From VHCN01 sp964589935 (GTDB lineage Bacteria; Verrucomicrobiota; Verrucomicrobiia; Limisphaerales; VHCN01), in NCBI GenBank assembly GCA_964589935.1, contig CAZPVD010000003.1, positions 248,001-312,000 of the forward strand: DNA of 64,000 nt, written 5' to 3'. A model generated the notes under the pieces. It saw only the letters and a program-made list of their open reading frames with translations. It searched no databases and had not been told where the DNA came from. Positions 41,186 through 48,874 of the stretch are shown in pieces. The position numbers and the translations under genes are program-made. The number at the start of each line of letters is the position of its first letter. Within the stretch, counting starts at the first letter, position 1.

Positions 41186-41947
41186 ATGTTGCGCTTGCCT
41201 CACACGATGATCGTTGGCGGCACCCGCGGTATCGGCCGCGCCGTCGTGCGACAGTTTGCCGGGCTGGGGCATCGCGTGTCGGTGATTGGTCGCTGCACGC
41301 CAAAGGAGGCACGGTTGCGCAAAGTCACCGTATGGCCGTGTGATTTGCAGCAAGCGAAAGCATTAAACGCGACGCTTCAGCAGGCGGTTAAAAAATATGG
41401 CCCGCTGACAAACATGATCTTCTTGCAACGTTTCCGCGGCGAAGGCGACGCGTGGGAAGGCGAACTAGCTGTGTCGCTCACGGCGACGAAGACGTTGATC
41501 GAGCAGGGCAGCGACAAGTTTGCCCGCCGTGGCAGTCAGGCCATTGGCTCGATTGTGATTGTCAGTTCAAACGCCAGCCGTCTGGTAGCCGGCGAGCAGC
41601 CTGTGAGTTATCACGCCGCCAAGGCCGCGCTGCGGCAGATGGCGCGGTATTACGCCTGCACGCTTGCGGGAAAAAAGATTCGCGTCAACTGTGTCACGCC
41701 CGGCGTCGTGCTCAAAGAGGAGGCACGCGGCTATTACCGGACGAACAAAAAATTGCACGACCTCTATCGACAAATCACCCCGCTTGGGCGCATGGGCGTG
41801 GCCGAGGACATCGCCAACGCCATAGCGTTTCTTTGCAGCCCGCAGGCGTCATTCATCACTGGGCAGGAAATCGTGGTGGACGGCGGGTTGTCCTTGCTCT
41901 GGCAGGCGAGCCTCGGCTGCCGCGTCGCTGGCGTGGGAGGCAAGTGA
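41186..41947 (+). CDS. Short-chain dehydrogenase/reductase
   Basis: A protein of 253 residues from the ATG at 41186. The cofactor loop MIVGGTRGIGRAVVRQF, catalytic VIVSSNASRLVAGEQPVSYH with YHAAK, and the C-terminal VNCVTPGVVLKEEARG and TGQEIVVDGG are all complete. It most likely reduces a keto group on the C-methylated sugar next to it. A 56-bp gap lies upstream and the next gene starts 4 bp after its stop. Confidence 0.88.
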   Translation: MLRLPHTMIVGGTRGIGRAVVRQFAGLGHRVSVIGRCTPKEARLRKVTVWPCDLQQAKALNATLQQAVKKYGPLTNMIFLQRFRGEGDAWEGELAVSLTATKTLIEQGSDKFARRGSQAIGSIVIVSSNASRLVAGEQPVSYHAAKAALRQMARYYACTLAGKKIRVNCVTPGVVLKEEARGYYRTNKKLHDLYRQITPLGRMGVAEDIANAIAFLCSPQASFITGQEIVVDGGLSLLWQASLGCRVAGVGGK

Positions 41948-41951
41948 TTTC

Positions 41952-43148
41952 ATGAACGACACCCTCTACGGATATTACAGCCAGCAAGACGTGCTTCCCA
42001 CCATCGGGCATTTCCAAGGCGAGGCCGACTTGCGGGCACATGAGGAGCACCGTCGCCGGCTGTTCACTGAGAAACTGTGCCTGCCGCCGCAGATGTTTCG
42101 GGGCGCGCGTCTGTTGGAGTTTGGCCCGGATGCGGGCGAAAATTCGCTCATCTTCGCATTGTGGGGCGCAGATTGCACGCTCGCGGAACCGAACCTCAAG
42201 GCGCACGAGTCCATTCGGAATTACTTCGACCGTTTCGGCCAGACGTCCAAGCTGGTGCAATTGCGATCCGAGGACGTCGCCAAATTTCCGGCGGCTGAGA
42301 CGGAAGCCGAACGGTTCGACATTTTGGATGCCGAAGGCTTCATCTACACAATCCAGCCGTCGTCATTGTGGATGAAAAAGTGCACGCAATTGACGCGGGA
42401 CGGCGGCTTCGTCGTGATTTTTTACTGCGAATCCTTCGGTTCGTTCATGGAGCTGATGCTCAAGGTCATCCACTCCCGCTACCGCCGGCTGACTGGCACT
42501 GGCGCACAGGAGGCCGCGGAACGGCTCTATCGCGCCAAGTGGGACTCGATCCCGCACAAGCGCAAGATGGAGTCGTGGACGATGGATGTGCTCGAAAACC
42601 CGTTCGTGCGACTCAAGTATTTCATCGAGCCGCACGCGCTCTGCGACGGGATGGCGCGCGAAGGCTTCGATCTGTATTCCTCCTGGCCGCACTACCGCGA
42701 CGTGCTCGAAGTCCACTGGTTCAAAAAGAACCTCTCTCGCGAAGAATGGCTGCGCAAATCCGCCGACTTCATCGCGCGCAGCCGCCTCAGCCACCTCTTT
42801 GGACGCCGGCATTTTTTGACACGCTCGGAACCCGGTCTTGACGCCCAACTCTGGCAGATGCTGTCGTTGACGGACGAGTTGGTTGATGTTTTTGACGATG
42901 CCAAAGCTGGCCAGTGTGCGGGACATTTTGCCAAGGTCGCTTCGTTGCTCAAATCTGATGCAGTGCTCGCCGAGCCGTCCGACACCGTGATGTCGTTGCG
43001 CACACTGGAAAGCTACCAACGGCTGATGCCGCTGCTCATCGAGGGCAAACCGGAGCGGCTCGTGGAGTTCTGCAACACCGACGAAGGGTTCATCCGCACG
43101 TGGGGAATGCCTTCGCACTTCGCCGTGTTCCAAAAAGCGGCTGCCTGA
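41952..43148 (+). CDS. SAM-methyltransferase-like protein of a polysaccharide cluster
   Basis: A protein of 398 residues. A Rossmann-like motif LLEFGPDAGENSLIFALWGA followed by DCTLAEPN resembles motif I/II of class I methyltransferases. GFIYTIQPSSLWMKKCTQLT and GFVVIFYCESFGSFMELMLK follow, then a long helical C-terminus without a known name. The function is guessed from the fold and context. It sits between an SDR and a glycosyltransferase on one transcript. Confidence 0.62.
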   Translation: MNDTLYGYYSQQDVLPTIGHFQGEADLRAHEEHRRRLFTEKLCLPPQMFRGARLLEFGPDAGENSLIFALWGADCTLAEPNLKAHESIRNYFDRFGQTSKLVQLRSEDVAKFPAAETEAERFDILDAEGFIYTIQPSSLWMKKCTQLTRDGGFVVIFYCESFGSFMELMLKVIHSRYRRLTGTGAQEAAERLYRAKWDSIPHKRKMESWTMDVLENPFVRLKYFIEPHALCDGMAREGFDLYSSWPHYRDVLEVHWFKKNLSREEWLRKSADFIARSRLSHLFGRRHFLTRSEPGLDAQLWQMLSLTDELVDVFDDAKAGQCAGHFAKVASLLKSDAVLAEPSDTVMSLRTLESYQRLMPLLIEGKPERLVEFCNTDEGFIRTWGMPSHFAVFQKAAA

Positions 43149-43154
43149 CCGCGC

Positions 43155-44114
43155 ATGAACCTGCCGTCGCTCTCGGTCGTCGTGCCCAACTATAATCACG
43201 CGCAATTCCTGCCCACGGCGCTGGAGGCGATCTTCAGCCAGTCCGTGGCCCTGCTCGAAGTGATCGTGTTTGACGACGCTTCCACGGACAACAGCGTGGA
43301 AGTGATCGAAGGGTTCGCCCGCAAGCATCCCACATTGCGACTCATTCGCCGGACGGCAAACAAGGGCGTCATTGAAAGTATGAACGAAGGGCTAGCCATT
43401 GCCCGCGGCGAATGCCTGCTTTTCGCCGCCGCGGACGATCAAATCCTGCCCGGTCTCTTTGAAAAATCGCTGCAACTGCTCGCGCAGCATCCGGAGGCCG
43501 CCCTCTCCTGCACGATCACGGAATGGCGCGAGCTGACCACAGGTTGGGACTGGCATGTCGGCGCACAGATGGGTGACAAGCCGTGTTACCTTTCACCGCA
43601 GCGGCTCGTTGAACTGGAGCGACAAGGCAAACTGTTCATCTCCAGCAACACCGTTGTCATGCGGCCCAAACTTCTTGGCCGTTACCACCCTGAACTGCGC
43701 TGGCATTGCGACTGGTTCGCGCTGATGGTGGCGGCCTTCCGGCATGGTGTTTGTTTCGTGCCCGAATCGCTCGCCGTGTTGAACATCCATCCAACCTCGT
43801 ATCACGGTGCCGGGCGGCGAAGGCGCGAGCATTTCGAAGTCTTGCGCAATATCGCCCGCCTCCTGCACGAGCCGGAACACAGCGATGTGCTGCCGATGAT
43901 GCGCGAGTCCGCTGCGCTGTATCTGTTTGGCTGGCCGATGTTCACGACGCTCCTCGGCAATTCGCAATGGCGGCACTTGCTCACGCCGCTCATGGTGCGC
44001 AAGTGCCTGTGGCACGCGTTCAAATTGCAGGTCAAAAAAATCACGCCCCGCTTCGCCGCCAACTGGTATTTCCAACTTGCCGGCTATCGAGTCCGTTCGC
44101 AAAAGCAGGTGTGA
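43155..44114 (+). CDS. Family 2 glycosyltransferase
   Basis: A protein of 319 residues. The GT-A core is SVVVPNYNHAQFLPTALEAI, then VIVFDDASTDNSVEVIEGFA, with AAADDQILPGLFEKSL for the metal-binding Asp-x-Asp. The acceptor region carries ELRWHCDWFALMVAAFRHG. It is the last plus-strand gene of the cluster and converges with a GT4 gene 7 bp away. It should transfer a sugar to the growing surface glycan; donor and acceptor are unknown. Confidence 0.9.
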   Translation: MNLPSLSVVVPNYNHAQFLPTALEAIFSQSVALLEVIVFDDASTDNSVEVIEGFARKHPTLRLIRRTANKGVIESMNEGLAIARGECLLFAAADDQILPGLFEKSLQLLAQHPEAALSCTITEWRELTTGWDWHVGAQMGDKPCYLSPQRLVELERQGKLFISSNTVVMRPKLLGRYHPELRWHCDWFALMVAAFRHGVCFVPESLAVLNIHPTSYHGAGRRRREHFEVLRNIARLLHEPEHSDVLPMMRESAALYLFGWPMFTTLLGNSQWRHLLTPLMVRKCLWHAFKLQVKKITPRFAANWYFQLAGYRVRSQKQV

Positions 44115-44121
44115 ACGCTTC

Positions 44122-45222
44122 TCACTTTGTCCTTCGCGCCTGCTCCTCCAGCCAGTCGCACGCGGCGGGCAGCACGCGGCTCCAGTGAAATGTCTGCGCT
44201 CGTTCCCATGCCTTTTCGCGCAAGGGCGCGAAGCGTTCCGGTTGCCGGACAATTTCCGCGAGCGCTTCGGCGAGTGACTCTGGTGTTTCTCGCGCCGCGA
44301 CCAAACCCGTCTCGCCGTGGATCGTGGACTCGTCGAGGCCCGCGACCGGATACACCGCGGCGGGCGTGCCCATCGCGTTGGCTTCGATCACGTTCAAACC
44401 CCAGCCCTCGCGCTGCGACGTATGCAGGAGAAAATGCGCGCACCGCAACGCCGCATCCTTGTCCGCTTCGCTCAGCGCGCCGGCGAAATGCACGCGCGCC
44501 GCGACGGATGAGTTCGCCGCCAGCTGCTTCAATTTCTGTTCCTCGTCGCCGGTGCCGACGATGGTGAGTTCCGCTTCGACGCCGCGAGAGCGAAGCGCTT
44601 CGAGGGTTTCAATCGCGTGGCTGATGCGTTTGTTTGGCGCGAGACGTGAGACGACAACGAGCCGCAGCGGCGGCGCGAGCGGCTTGGCGTCGAGCGCGGG
44701 AAGCGCGACCGTGTTCACGCCGTAGGGGATGACCGTCACGTCGCGCACGCCGCGTTCGTGCAGGATGCGCTTCGTCGTCTGCGACGCGGTGAAGAACGGC
44801 ACGCGCGCGTAAAACCGATGCGTCCACCGCTCCTGCGCGCGGCCGATGATGTTCACGGGCCACGGGTAGAAGGCATCCCAGATCGGACCAAGCACTTCGT
44901 GAATGTAGGCGACGCAGTTCGTGCCGCACCACCACGGCGCGAACCACGGGATGCCGTGGTGCTGGTCAATCACGAGATCAAAGCGCGGCTGCCGCCGGAA
45001 CCACGCGCGCGCCGCGAGGATCGAGGTGCCGCGTCCGCCGCCGCGCGCGAAGTGGATGCCATCGAATTTATCCTCGGCGGCGCAACCGGAGAACGCGTTT
45101 GCAAACCAGCAGACTTCATGGCCGCGCTCGACGAGTCCCTTCAGGTAGGCGAGCGACACGCGTTCCGCGCCGCCAGCGAGCGGGTTCTTCGGATCGCGCC
45201 AGTTGAGCATCAGGAAGCGCAC
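44122..45222 (-). CDS. Family 4 glycosyltransferase
   Basis: A protein of 366 residues with a GT-B fold. GGAERVSLAYLKGLVERGHE is the N-terminal acceptor/donor loop, VVVSRLAPNKRISHAIETLE the second Rossmann start, and EGWGLNVIEANAMGTPAAVY carries the E-x7-E nucleotide-sugar motif. The start codon region is directly followed upstream by a tandem GCGGAAT repeat. It works on the same glycan as the convergent GT2, or on a linked head group. Confidence 0.92.
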   Translation of the reverse strand: MRFLMLNWRDPKNPLAGGAERVSLAYLKGLVERGHEVCWFANAFSGCAAEDKFDGIHFARGGGRGTSILAARAWFRRQPRFDLVIDQHHGIPWFAPWWCGTNCVAYIHEVLGPIWDAFYPWPVNIIGRAQERWTHRFYARVPFFTASQTTKRILHERGVRDVTVIPYGVNTVALPALDAKPLAPPLRLVVVSRLAPNKRISHAIETLEALRSRGVEAELTIVGTGDEEQKLKQLAANSSVAARVHFAGALSEADKDAALRCAHFLLHTSQREGWGLNVIEANAMGTPAAVYPVAGLDESTIHGETGLVAARETPESLAEALAEIVRQPERFAPLREKAWERAQTFHWSRVLPAACDWLEEQARRTK

Positions 45223-45236
45223 GGTCGGGAGAAAAT

Positions 45237-45264
45237 GCGGAATGCGGAATGCGGAATGCGGAAT
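45237..45264. repeat. Tandem heptamer GCGGAAT, four copies
   Basis: Four perfect GCGGAAT units (45237-45264) 14 bp upstream of the minus-strand GT4 start. Copy number could vary by slippage. It lies outside any coding frame, so an effect would be on expression. Confidence 0.85.
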
Positions 45265-45310
45265 ATCAAATTGAAATGAACCTGCCGACGCTGGCAGCGA
45301 CCGGATCGTT

Positions 45311-45340
45311 CGTGTTCATTCGTGTTCATTCGTGGTTTCA
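45311..45340. repeat. Tandem decamer CGTGTTCATT
   Basis: Two perfect CGTGTTCATT copies (45311-45330) and a degraded third (CGTGGTTTCA) that ends exactly on the stop codon of the minus-strand methyltransferase. It resembles other intergenic repeats of the window. Confidence 0.75.
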
Positions 45341-46066
45341 GGCCGCCAACGGCGCGAATTCCGCCACGAGAATCGCATTCGCGTAGGGGAAAGGTCGGCG
45401 ATATTCGCAGCGCAGCGCCGTCGCGCGATCACATTCTTCCCAACGACGCTGCGCGGTGCGTTTCAGAAAATGTTCTGTGGTGCTGCCGAGTTCGTTCGCG
45501 GCGATCATGCGGTCGAGATGCGGGTTGTAGCCGATGGGAACGGTGACGACCAGTTTGCCGCCGGGCGCGAGCAGACGGCGGCATTGCTCGATGGCGCGCA
45601 GGATTTTTTTGCCCGACGGTTCATCCGCCTCGTCGTCGAAGCCGATGTGCTCGAAGGTCGAGATGGACAGCACGAGATCATACGGCGCGGCGGGCGCGAA
45701 GTCCACGATGTCCGCGTTGATGACGTGCGGGCCACGCTCGAACTTGTCCAGCACGTCATGCGCGACGGGGCCGTAGTGCGAGAGCACGTTGCCGACCTCG
45801 AGCACGCGCCGGCCGCCGAACTCGTCGAGATACGCGCGCGCCACGGGCACTTCCACGCCGCGCTCGGTCGCCCACGTCATGTTGTAGCGGTGATGAAAGA
45901 AGTCCAGTTCCCGCCCGCGAAACGTGAACGTGCCGCGCGGCAGCAGCGGAAGGATGAGTGGGGCGAACGCGACGCGCACGGGTTTCCAGAACAGCTCCGC
46001 CGCGCCAAAGCGCCGCGCGAACCACGCGACGCGGCCCCACGTGCTGTTGTAGAGGTGCTGGCTCAT
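45338..46066 (-). CDS. SAM-dependent methyltransferase-like protein
   Basis: A protein of 242 residues from the ATG at 46064-46066. Motif I is RRVLEVGNVLSHYGPVAH, unusual in having Asn after Gly; DLVLSISTFEHIGFDDEADE and LLAPGGKLVVTVPIGYNP cover the remaining blocks. An N-terminal helix may contact membrane. It forms a probable pair with the GT4 gene on the minus strand and probably modifies the same surface glycan. Confidence 0.75.
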   Translation of the reverse strand: MSQHLYNSTWGRVAWFARRFGAAELFWKPVRVAFAPLILPLLPRGTFTFRGRELDFFHHRYNMTWATERGVEVPVARAYLDEFGGRRVLEVGNVLSHYGPVAHDVLDKFERGPHVINADIVDFAPAAPYDLVLSISTFEHIGFDDEADEPSGKKILRAIEQCRRLLAPGGKLVVTVPIGYNPHLDRMIAANELGSTTEHFLKRTAQRRWEECDRATALRCEYRRPFPYANAILVAEFAPLAA

Positions 46067-46185
46067 GCGGGCGCGGACGTGTGCACGGCGAAAGGATGGC
46101 AAACGCCGCCTGAATCGTCCATCCGCGAACGCGCGCGTCGCGCGTTGACGCCGCGCCGCTTTTTTGCTTCTGTGCCTGCAAGCAA

Positions 46186-47166
46186 ATGGATTGGTCCCGT
46201 GCCAGCGGTGTATTGCGCCGCAGTTTTGTTTCCCTCGCCCAGTGGTTCGACGCCGATTTCGGCTGCGAAAATGCCGAGGAGATCCGCGCCAAACCCGACA
46301 AGGTTGAGTGGGTGCGCTGCATCCCGTTCATCGTGCTGCATGTTGGTTGCCTTGGCGTGTTCTTCACCGGCTGGAGCTGGATGGCCGTTGCCGTTGCCGT
46401 CGCGCTCTACTTCGTCCGCATGTTCGCGATGACGGGCTTCTATCACCGCTACTTTTCGCATCGCAGCTTCCAGACCTCGCGGCCCGTGCAGTTCGCCTTC
46501 GCCGTCGTCGGCGCATCCGCCGTGCAACGCGGCCCGCTCTGGTGGGCCTGCTGGCACCGGCATCATCACCAGCACTCGGACGAGGCGCACGACGTGCACT
46601 CGCCGCGACACCGGGGCTTCTGGTGGTCGCACATCGGCTGGATCACCAGCGCGCGGAACTTCCCCACCGACTACGAACGCGTGCGAGACCTCGCAAAATA
46701 TCCCGAACTCGTCTTCCTCAACCGCTTCGACGCGCTCGTGCCCGCGCTGCTCGGCGCCGCGCTCTTCCTGCTCGGCGGCTGGCTGGAACGCCACGCGCCC
46801 GCGCTCGGCGTCACGGCGGGGCAGATGCTCGTGTGGGGCTTCTTCGTGAGCACGACGGTGCTGTTCCACGCCACGTCCAGCATCAACTCGCTCGCGCACG
46901 TGTGCGGCGGCAAGCGCTTCGCGACCGGCGACGACAGCCGCAACAACTTCTGGCTCGCGCTGCTCACGCTCGGCGAAGGCTGGCACAACAACCACCATCA
47001 CTACATGCACTCGACGCGCCAGGGCTTCGCGTGGTGGGAAGTGGACGCGACCTACTACGCGCTCAAGGCCCTCTCGTGGACGGGGCTGATCTGGAACCTG
47101 CGGCCCGTGCCGGCGGAGGTATTGCATGATGGCAATTTGCATCATGGAACTGGTGTGAAGCTGTGA
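46186..47166 (+). CDS. Membrane fatty-acid (acyl) desaturase, delta-9 type
   Basis: A protein of 326 residues with all three histidine boxes: HRYFSH (residues 87-92), HRHHH (124-128) and HNNHHH near residue 270. Four hydrophobic helices surround them. It introduces a cis double bond into an acyl-CoA or acyl-lipid. Its TGA shares its last base with the ATG of the carrier-like gene next to it, and the transcript leads into CFA-synthase-type genes that need unsaturated acyl chains as substrate. Confidence 0.93.
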   Translation: MDWSRASGVLRRSFVSLAQWFDADFGCENAEEIRAKPDKVEWVRCIPFIVLHVGCLGVFFTGWSWMAVAVAVALYFVRMFAMTGFYHRYFSHRSFQTSRPVQFAFAVVGASAVQRGPLWWACWHRHHHQHSDEAHDVHSPRHRGFWWSHIGWITSARNFPTDYERVRDLAKYPELVFLNRFDALVPALLGAALFLLGGWLERHAPALGVTAGQMLVWGFFVSTTVLFHATSSINSLAHVCGGKRFATGDDSRNNFWLALLTLGEGWHNNHHHYMHSTRQGFAWWEVDATYYALKALSWTGLIWNLRPVPAEVLHDGNLHHGTGVKL

Positions 47167-47579
47167 TGAACACGTTTCTAATCCTCCTCCTGATTGCCGT
47201 TGTCGTCACGGGACTTCAATTTGCGATGGAGTGCAAGGCGCTGAGAATTTACTGGAGCCGCGTTTGCACGGGTTTCCGTTGGCGAAGGCGTTTCCCGGAG
47301 GCGTCCAAAGCGGAAATCCGCAGCTTCCTTGATGTGCTTACTTCGTCTTTTGGCTTCGGGGATAAATGGCGCCTTCGCTTCGCTCCGGACGACAAAGTGA
47401 TGGATGTTTACCGCGCACTGAATCCGCTTGAAGGCATGCCGGATTCACTGGAACTGGAGGAGCTAACGGTTCGGCTTGAAGAACGATACGGAACGGATTT
47501 CAAGGCGATTTGGAACAAGAACATCACGCTTGGCGATTTATTCCGACACGCCAGAACTGCTTCATCTGGCAAACTGTAG
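47166..47579 (+). CDS. Membrane-anchored protein with an acyl-carrier-like C-terminus
   Basis: A protein of 137 residues. One N-terminal membrane helix (about residues 3-22) is followed by a basic linker. The C-terminal region PDSLELEELTVRLEERYGTD, residues 92-111, resembles the D-S-L attachment loop and helix 2 of acyl carrier proteins, with a preceding helix (DKVMDVYRALNPLEG) and a following one (TLGDLFRHAR). I do not recognise a named family. Carrier function is an inference from the D-S-L pattern and the coupling to a desaturase by one base. Confidence 0.6.
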   Translation: MNTFLILLLIAVVVTGLQFAMECKALRIYWSRVCTGFRWRRRFPEASKAEIRSFLDVLTSSFGFGDKWRLRFAPDDKVMDVYRALNPLEGMPDSLELEELTVRLEERYGTDFKAIWNKNITLGDLFRHARTASSGKL

Positions 47580-47599
47580 CGAAGATTTAATCTGAAGTC

Positions 47600-48874
47600 A
47601 TGCCCCGCCTCGCCATCATCGGCACCGGCATCGCGGGCCTCGGCTGCGCGCACTTCCTGCATCCGCGCTGCGACCTCACGCTGTTCGAGCAGAGCGATTA
47701 TCCCGGCGGCCACGCGAACACCGTCACCGTGGACGAACCGGGCCGCACCGTGCCGATTGACACGGGCTTCATGGTCTTCAACGAGGTCACGTATCCGAAC
47801 CTCACGCGCCTCTTCCGCGAGCTGGGCGTCGCGACGAAGCCGGCCCCGATGTCCTTCAGCGTGCAGCACGTGCCGAGCGGGTTGGAGTTCTGTGGGTCGA
47901 GTGTGAACCACCTCTTCGCGCAGCGGCGCAACCTGCTGCGCCCGCGCTTCTGGCGGATGCTCCGGCAAATCAACCGCTTTAACGGCGAGGCCGTCGCCGC
48001 GCTGGACGATCCTGCGTTCACGAACTACACGCTCGGCCGCTACGTCGCGGAGCGCGCTTACGGCGAAGATTTTTTGAACTTCTACCTCGTGCCGATGAGC
48101 GCCGCCGTGTGGAGCACGCCGCCGGAGCGGATGCTCGATTTCCCGGCGATGACGCTGCTGCGGTTTTTCCACAACCACGGCTTTCTCGGCCTGCACACGC
48201 AGCATCCGTGGCTCACCGTTGCGGGCGGCGCGAAGACTTACGTCGCAAAAATCCTCGCGCCACTGCGCGAACGCGTCCGCCTGCGCTCGCCCGTCACGCG
48301 CGTGGAACGCCTCGCCCACGGCGCGCGCGTGACCATGGCGGACGGTCGCAGCGAGGACTTCGACAAGATCATCCTCACCTCCCACGCGGACCAGTCGCTG
48401 CGCCTGCTCGCGGACGCGGACGCGAAGGAGCGCGCGTTGCTCGGCGAGTTTCAGTATCAGCGCAACCTCGCCACGCTGCACACGGATGCGTCGGTGATGC
48501 CGCGCACGCGCCTCGCGTGGGCGTCGTGGAACTACCGTATCGAACATGACGTCGCAGGCCGCGTCTTGCCTTCGACGATTTACTGGATGAACAGTTTGCA
48601 AGGCGTGAGCGACCGCGAGAATTATTTCGTCTCGATCAACGGCGAGAATCGCATCACGCCGGAGCGCGTGCTGCGCCGCATCGAGTATGAGCATCCGCTG
48701 TTCAGCCTCGGCGCGATTCGCGCGCAGGCGGAATTGCCGAAGCTCAACCAGCGTTCGCTGTCGCAGGCGGTTTATTTCTGCGGCAGCTACTTCAAGTATG
48801 GCTTCCACGAGGATGCCTTCACATCCGCGCTGGACTTGTGCCGAGTCCTCACGGGTGACAATCTGTGGACGTGA
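47600..48874 (+). CDS. FAD-dependent oxidoreductase (amine-oxidase fold) of CFA/DUF1365 cluster
   Basis: A protein of 424 residues. The FAD site is LAIIGTGIAGLGCAHFL near the N-terminus with the second acidic strand LTLFEQSDYPGGHANTVTVD. VPIDTGFMVFNEVTYPNLTR and WSTPPERMLDFPAMTLLRFF are hallmarks of the family that travels with DUF1365 and cyclopropane-synthase genes. The C-terminal VYFCGSYFKYGFHEDAFTSA closes the flavin site. It may desaturate, saturate or oxidise a modified acyl chain. The stop overlaps the next gene's putative GTG start. Confidence 0.85.
   Translation: MPRLAIIGTGIAGLGCAHFLHPRCDLTLFEQSDYPGGHANTVTVDEPGRTVPIDTGFMVFNEVTYPNLTRLFRELGVATKPAPMSFSVQHVPSGLEFCGSSVNHLFAQRRNLLRPRFWRMLRQINRFNGEAVAALDDPAFTNYTLGRYVAERAYGEDFLNFYLVPMSAAVWSTPPERMLDFPAMTLLRFFHNHGFLGLHTQHPWLTVAGGAKTYVAKILAPLRERVRLRSPVTRVERLAHGARVTMADGRSEDFDKIILTSHADQSLRLLADADAKERALLGEFQYQRNLATLHTDASVMPRTRLAWASWNYRIEHDVAGRVLPSTIYWMNSLQGVSDRENYFVSINGENRITPERVLRRIEYEHPLFSLGAIRAQAELPKLNQRSLSQAVYFCGSYFKYGFHEDAFTSALDLCRVLTGDNLWT

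Noticed and set aside
45237..45340. A CRISPR-like array
   Set aside because: Units are 7 or 10 bp direct tandem repeats without spacers.
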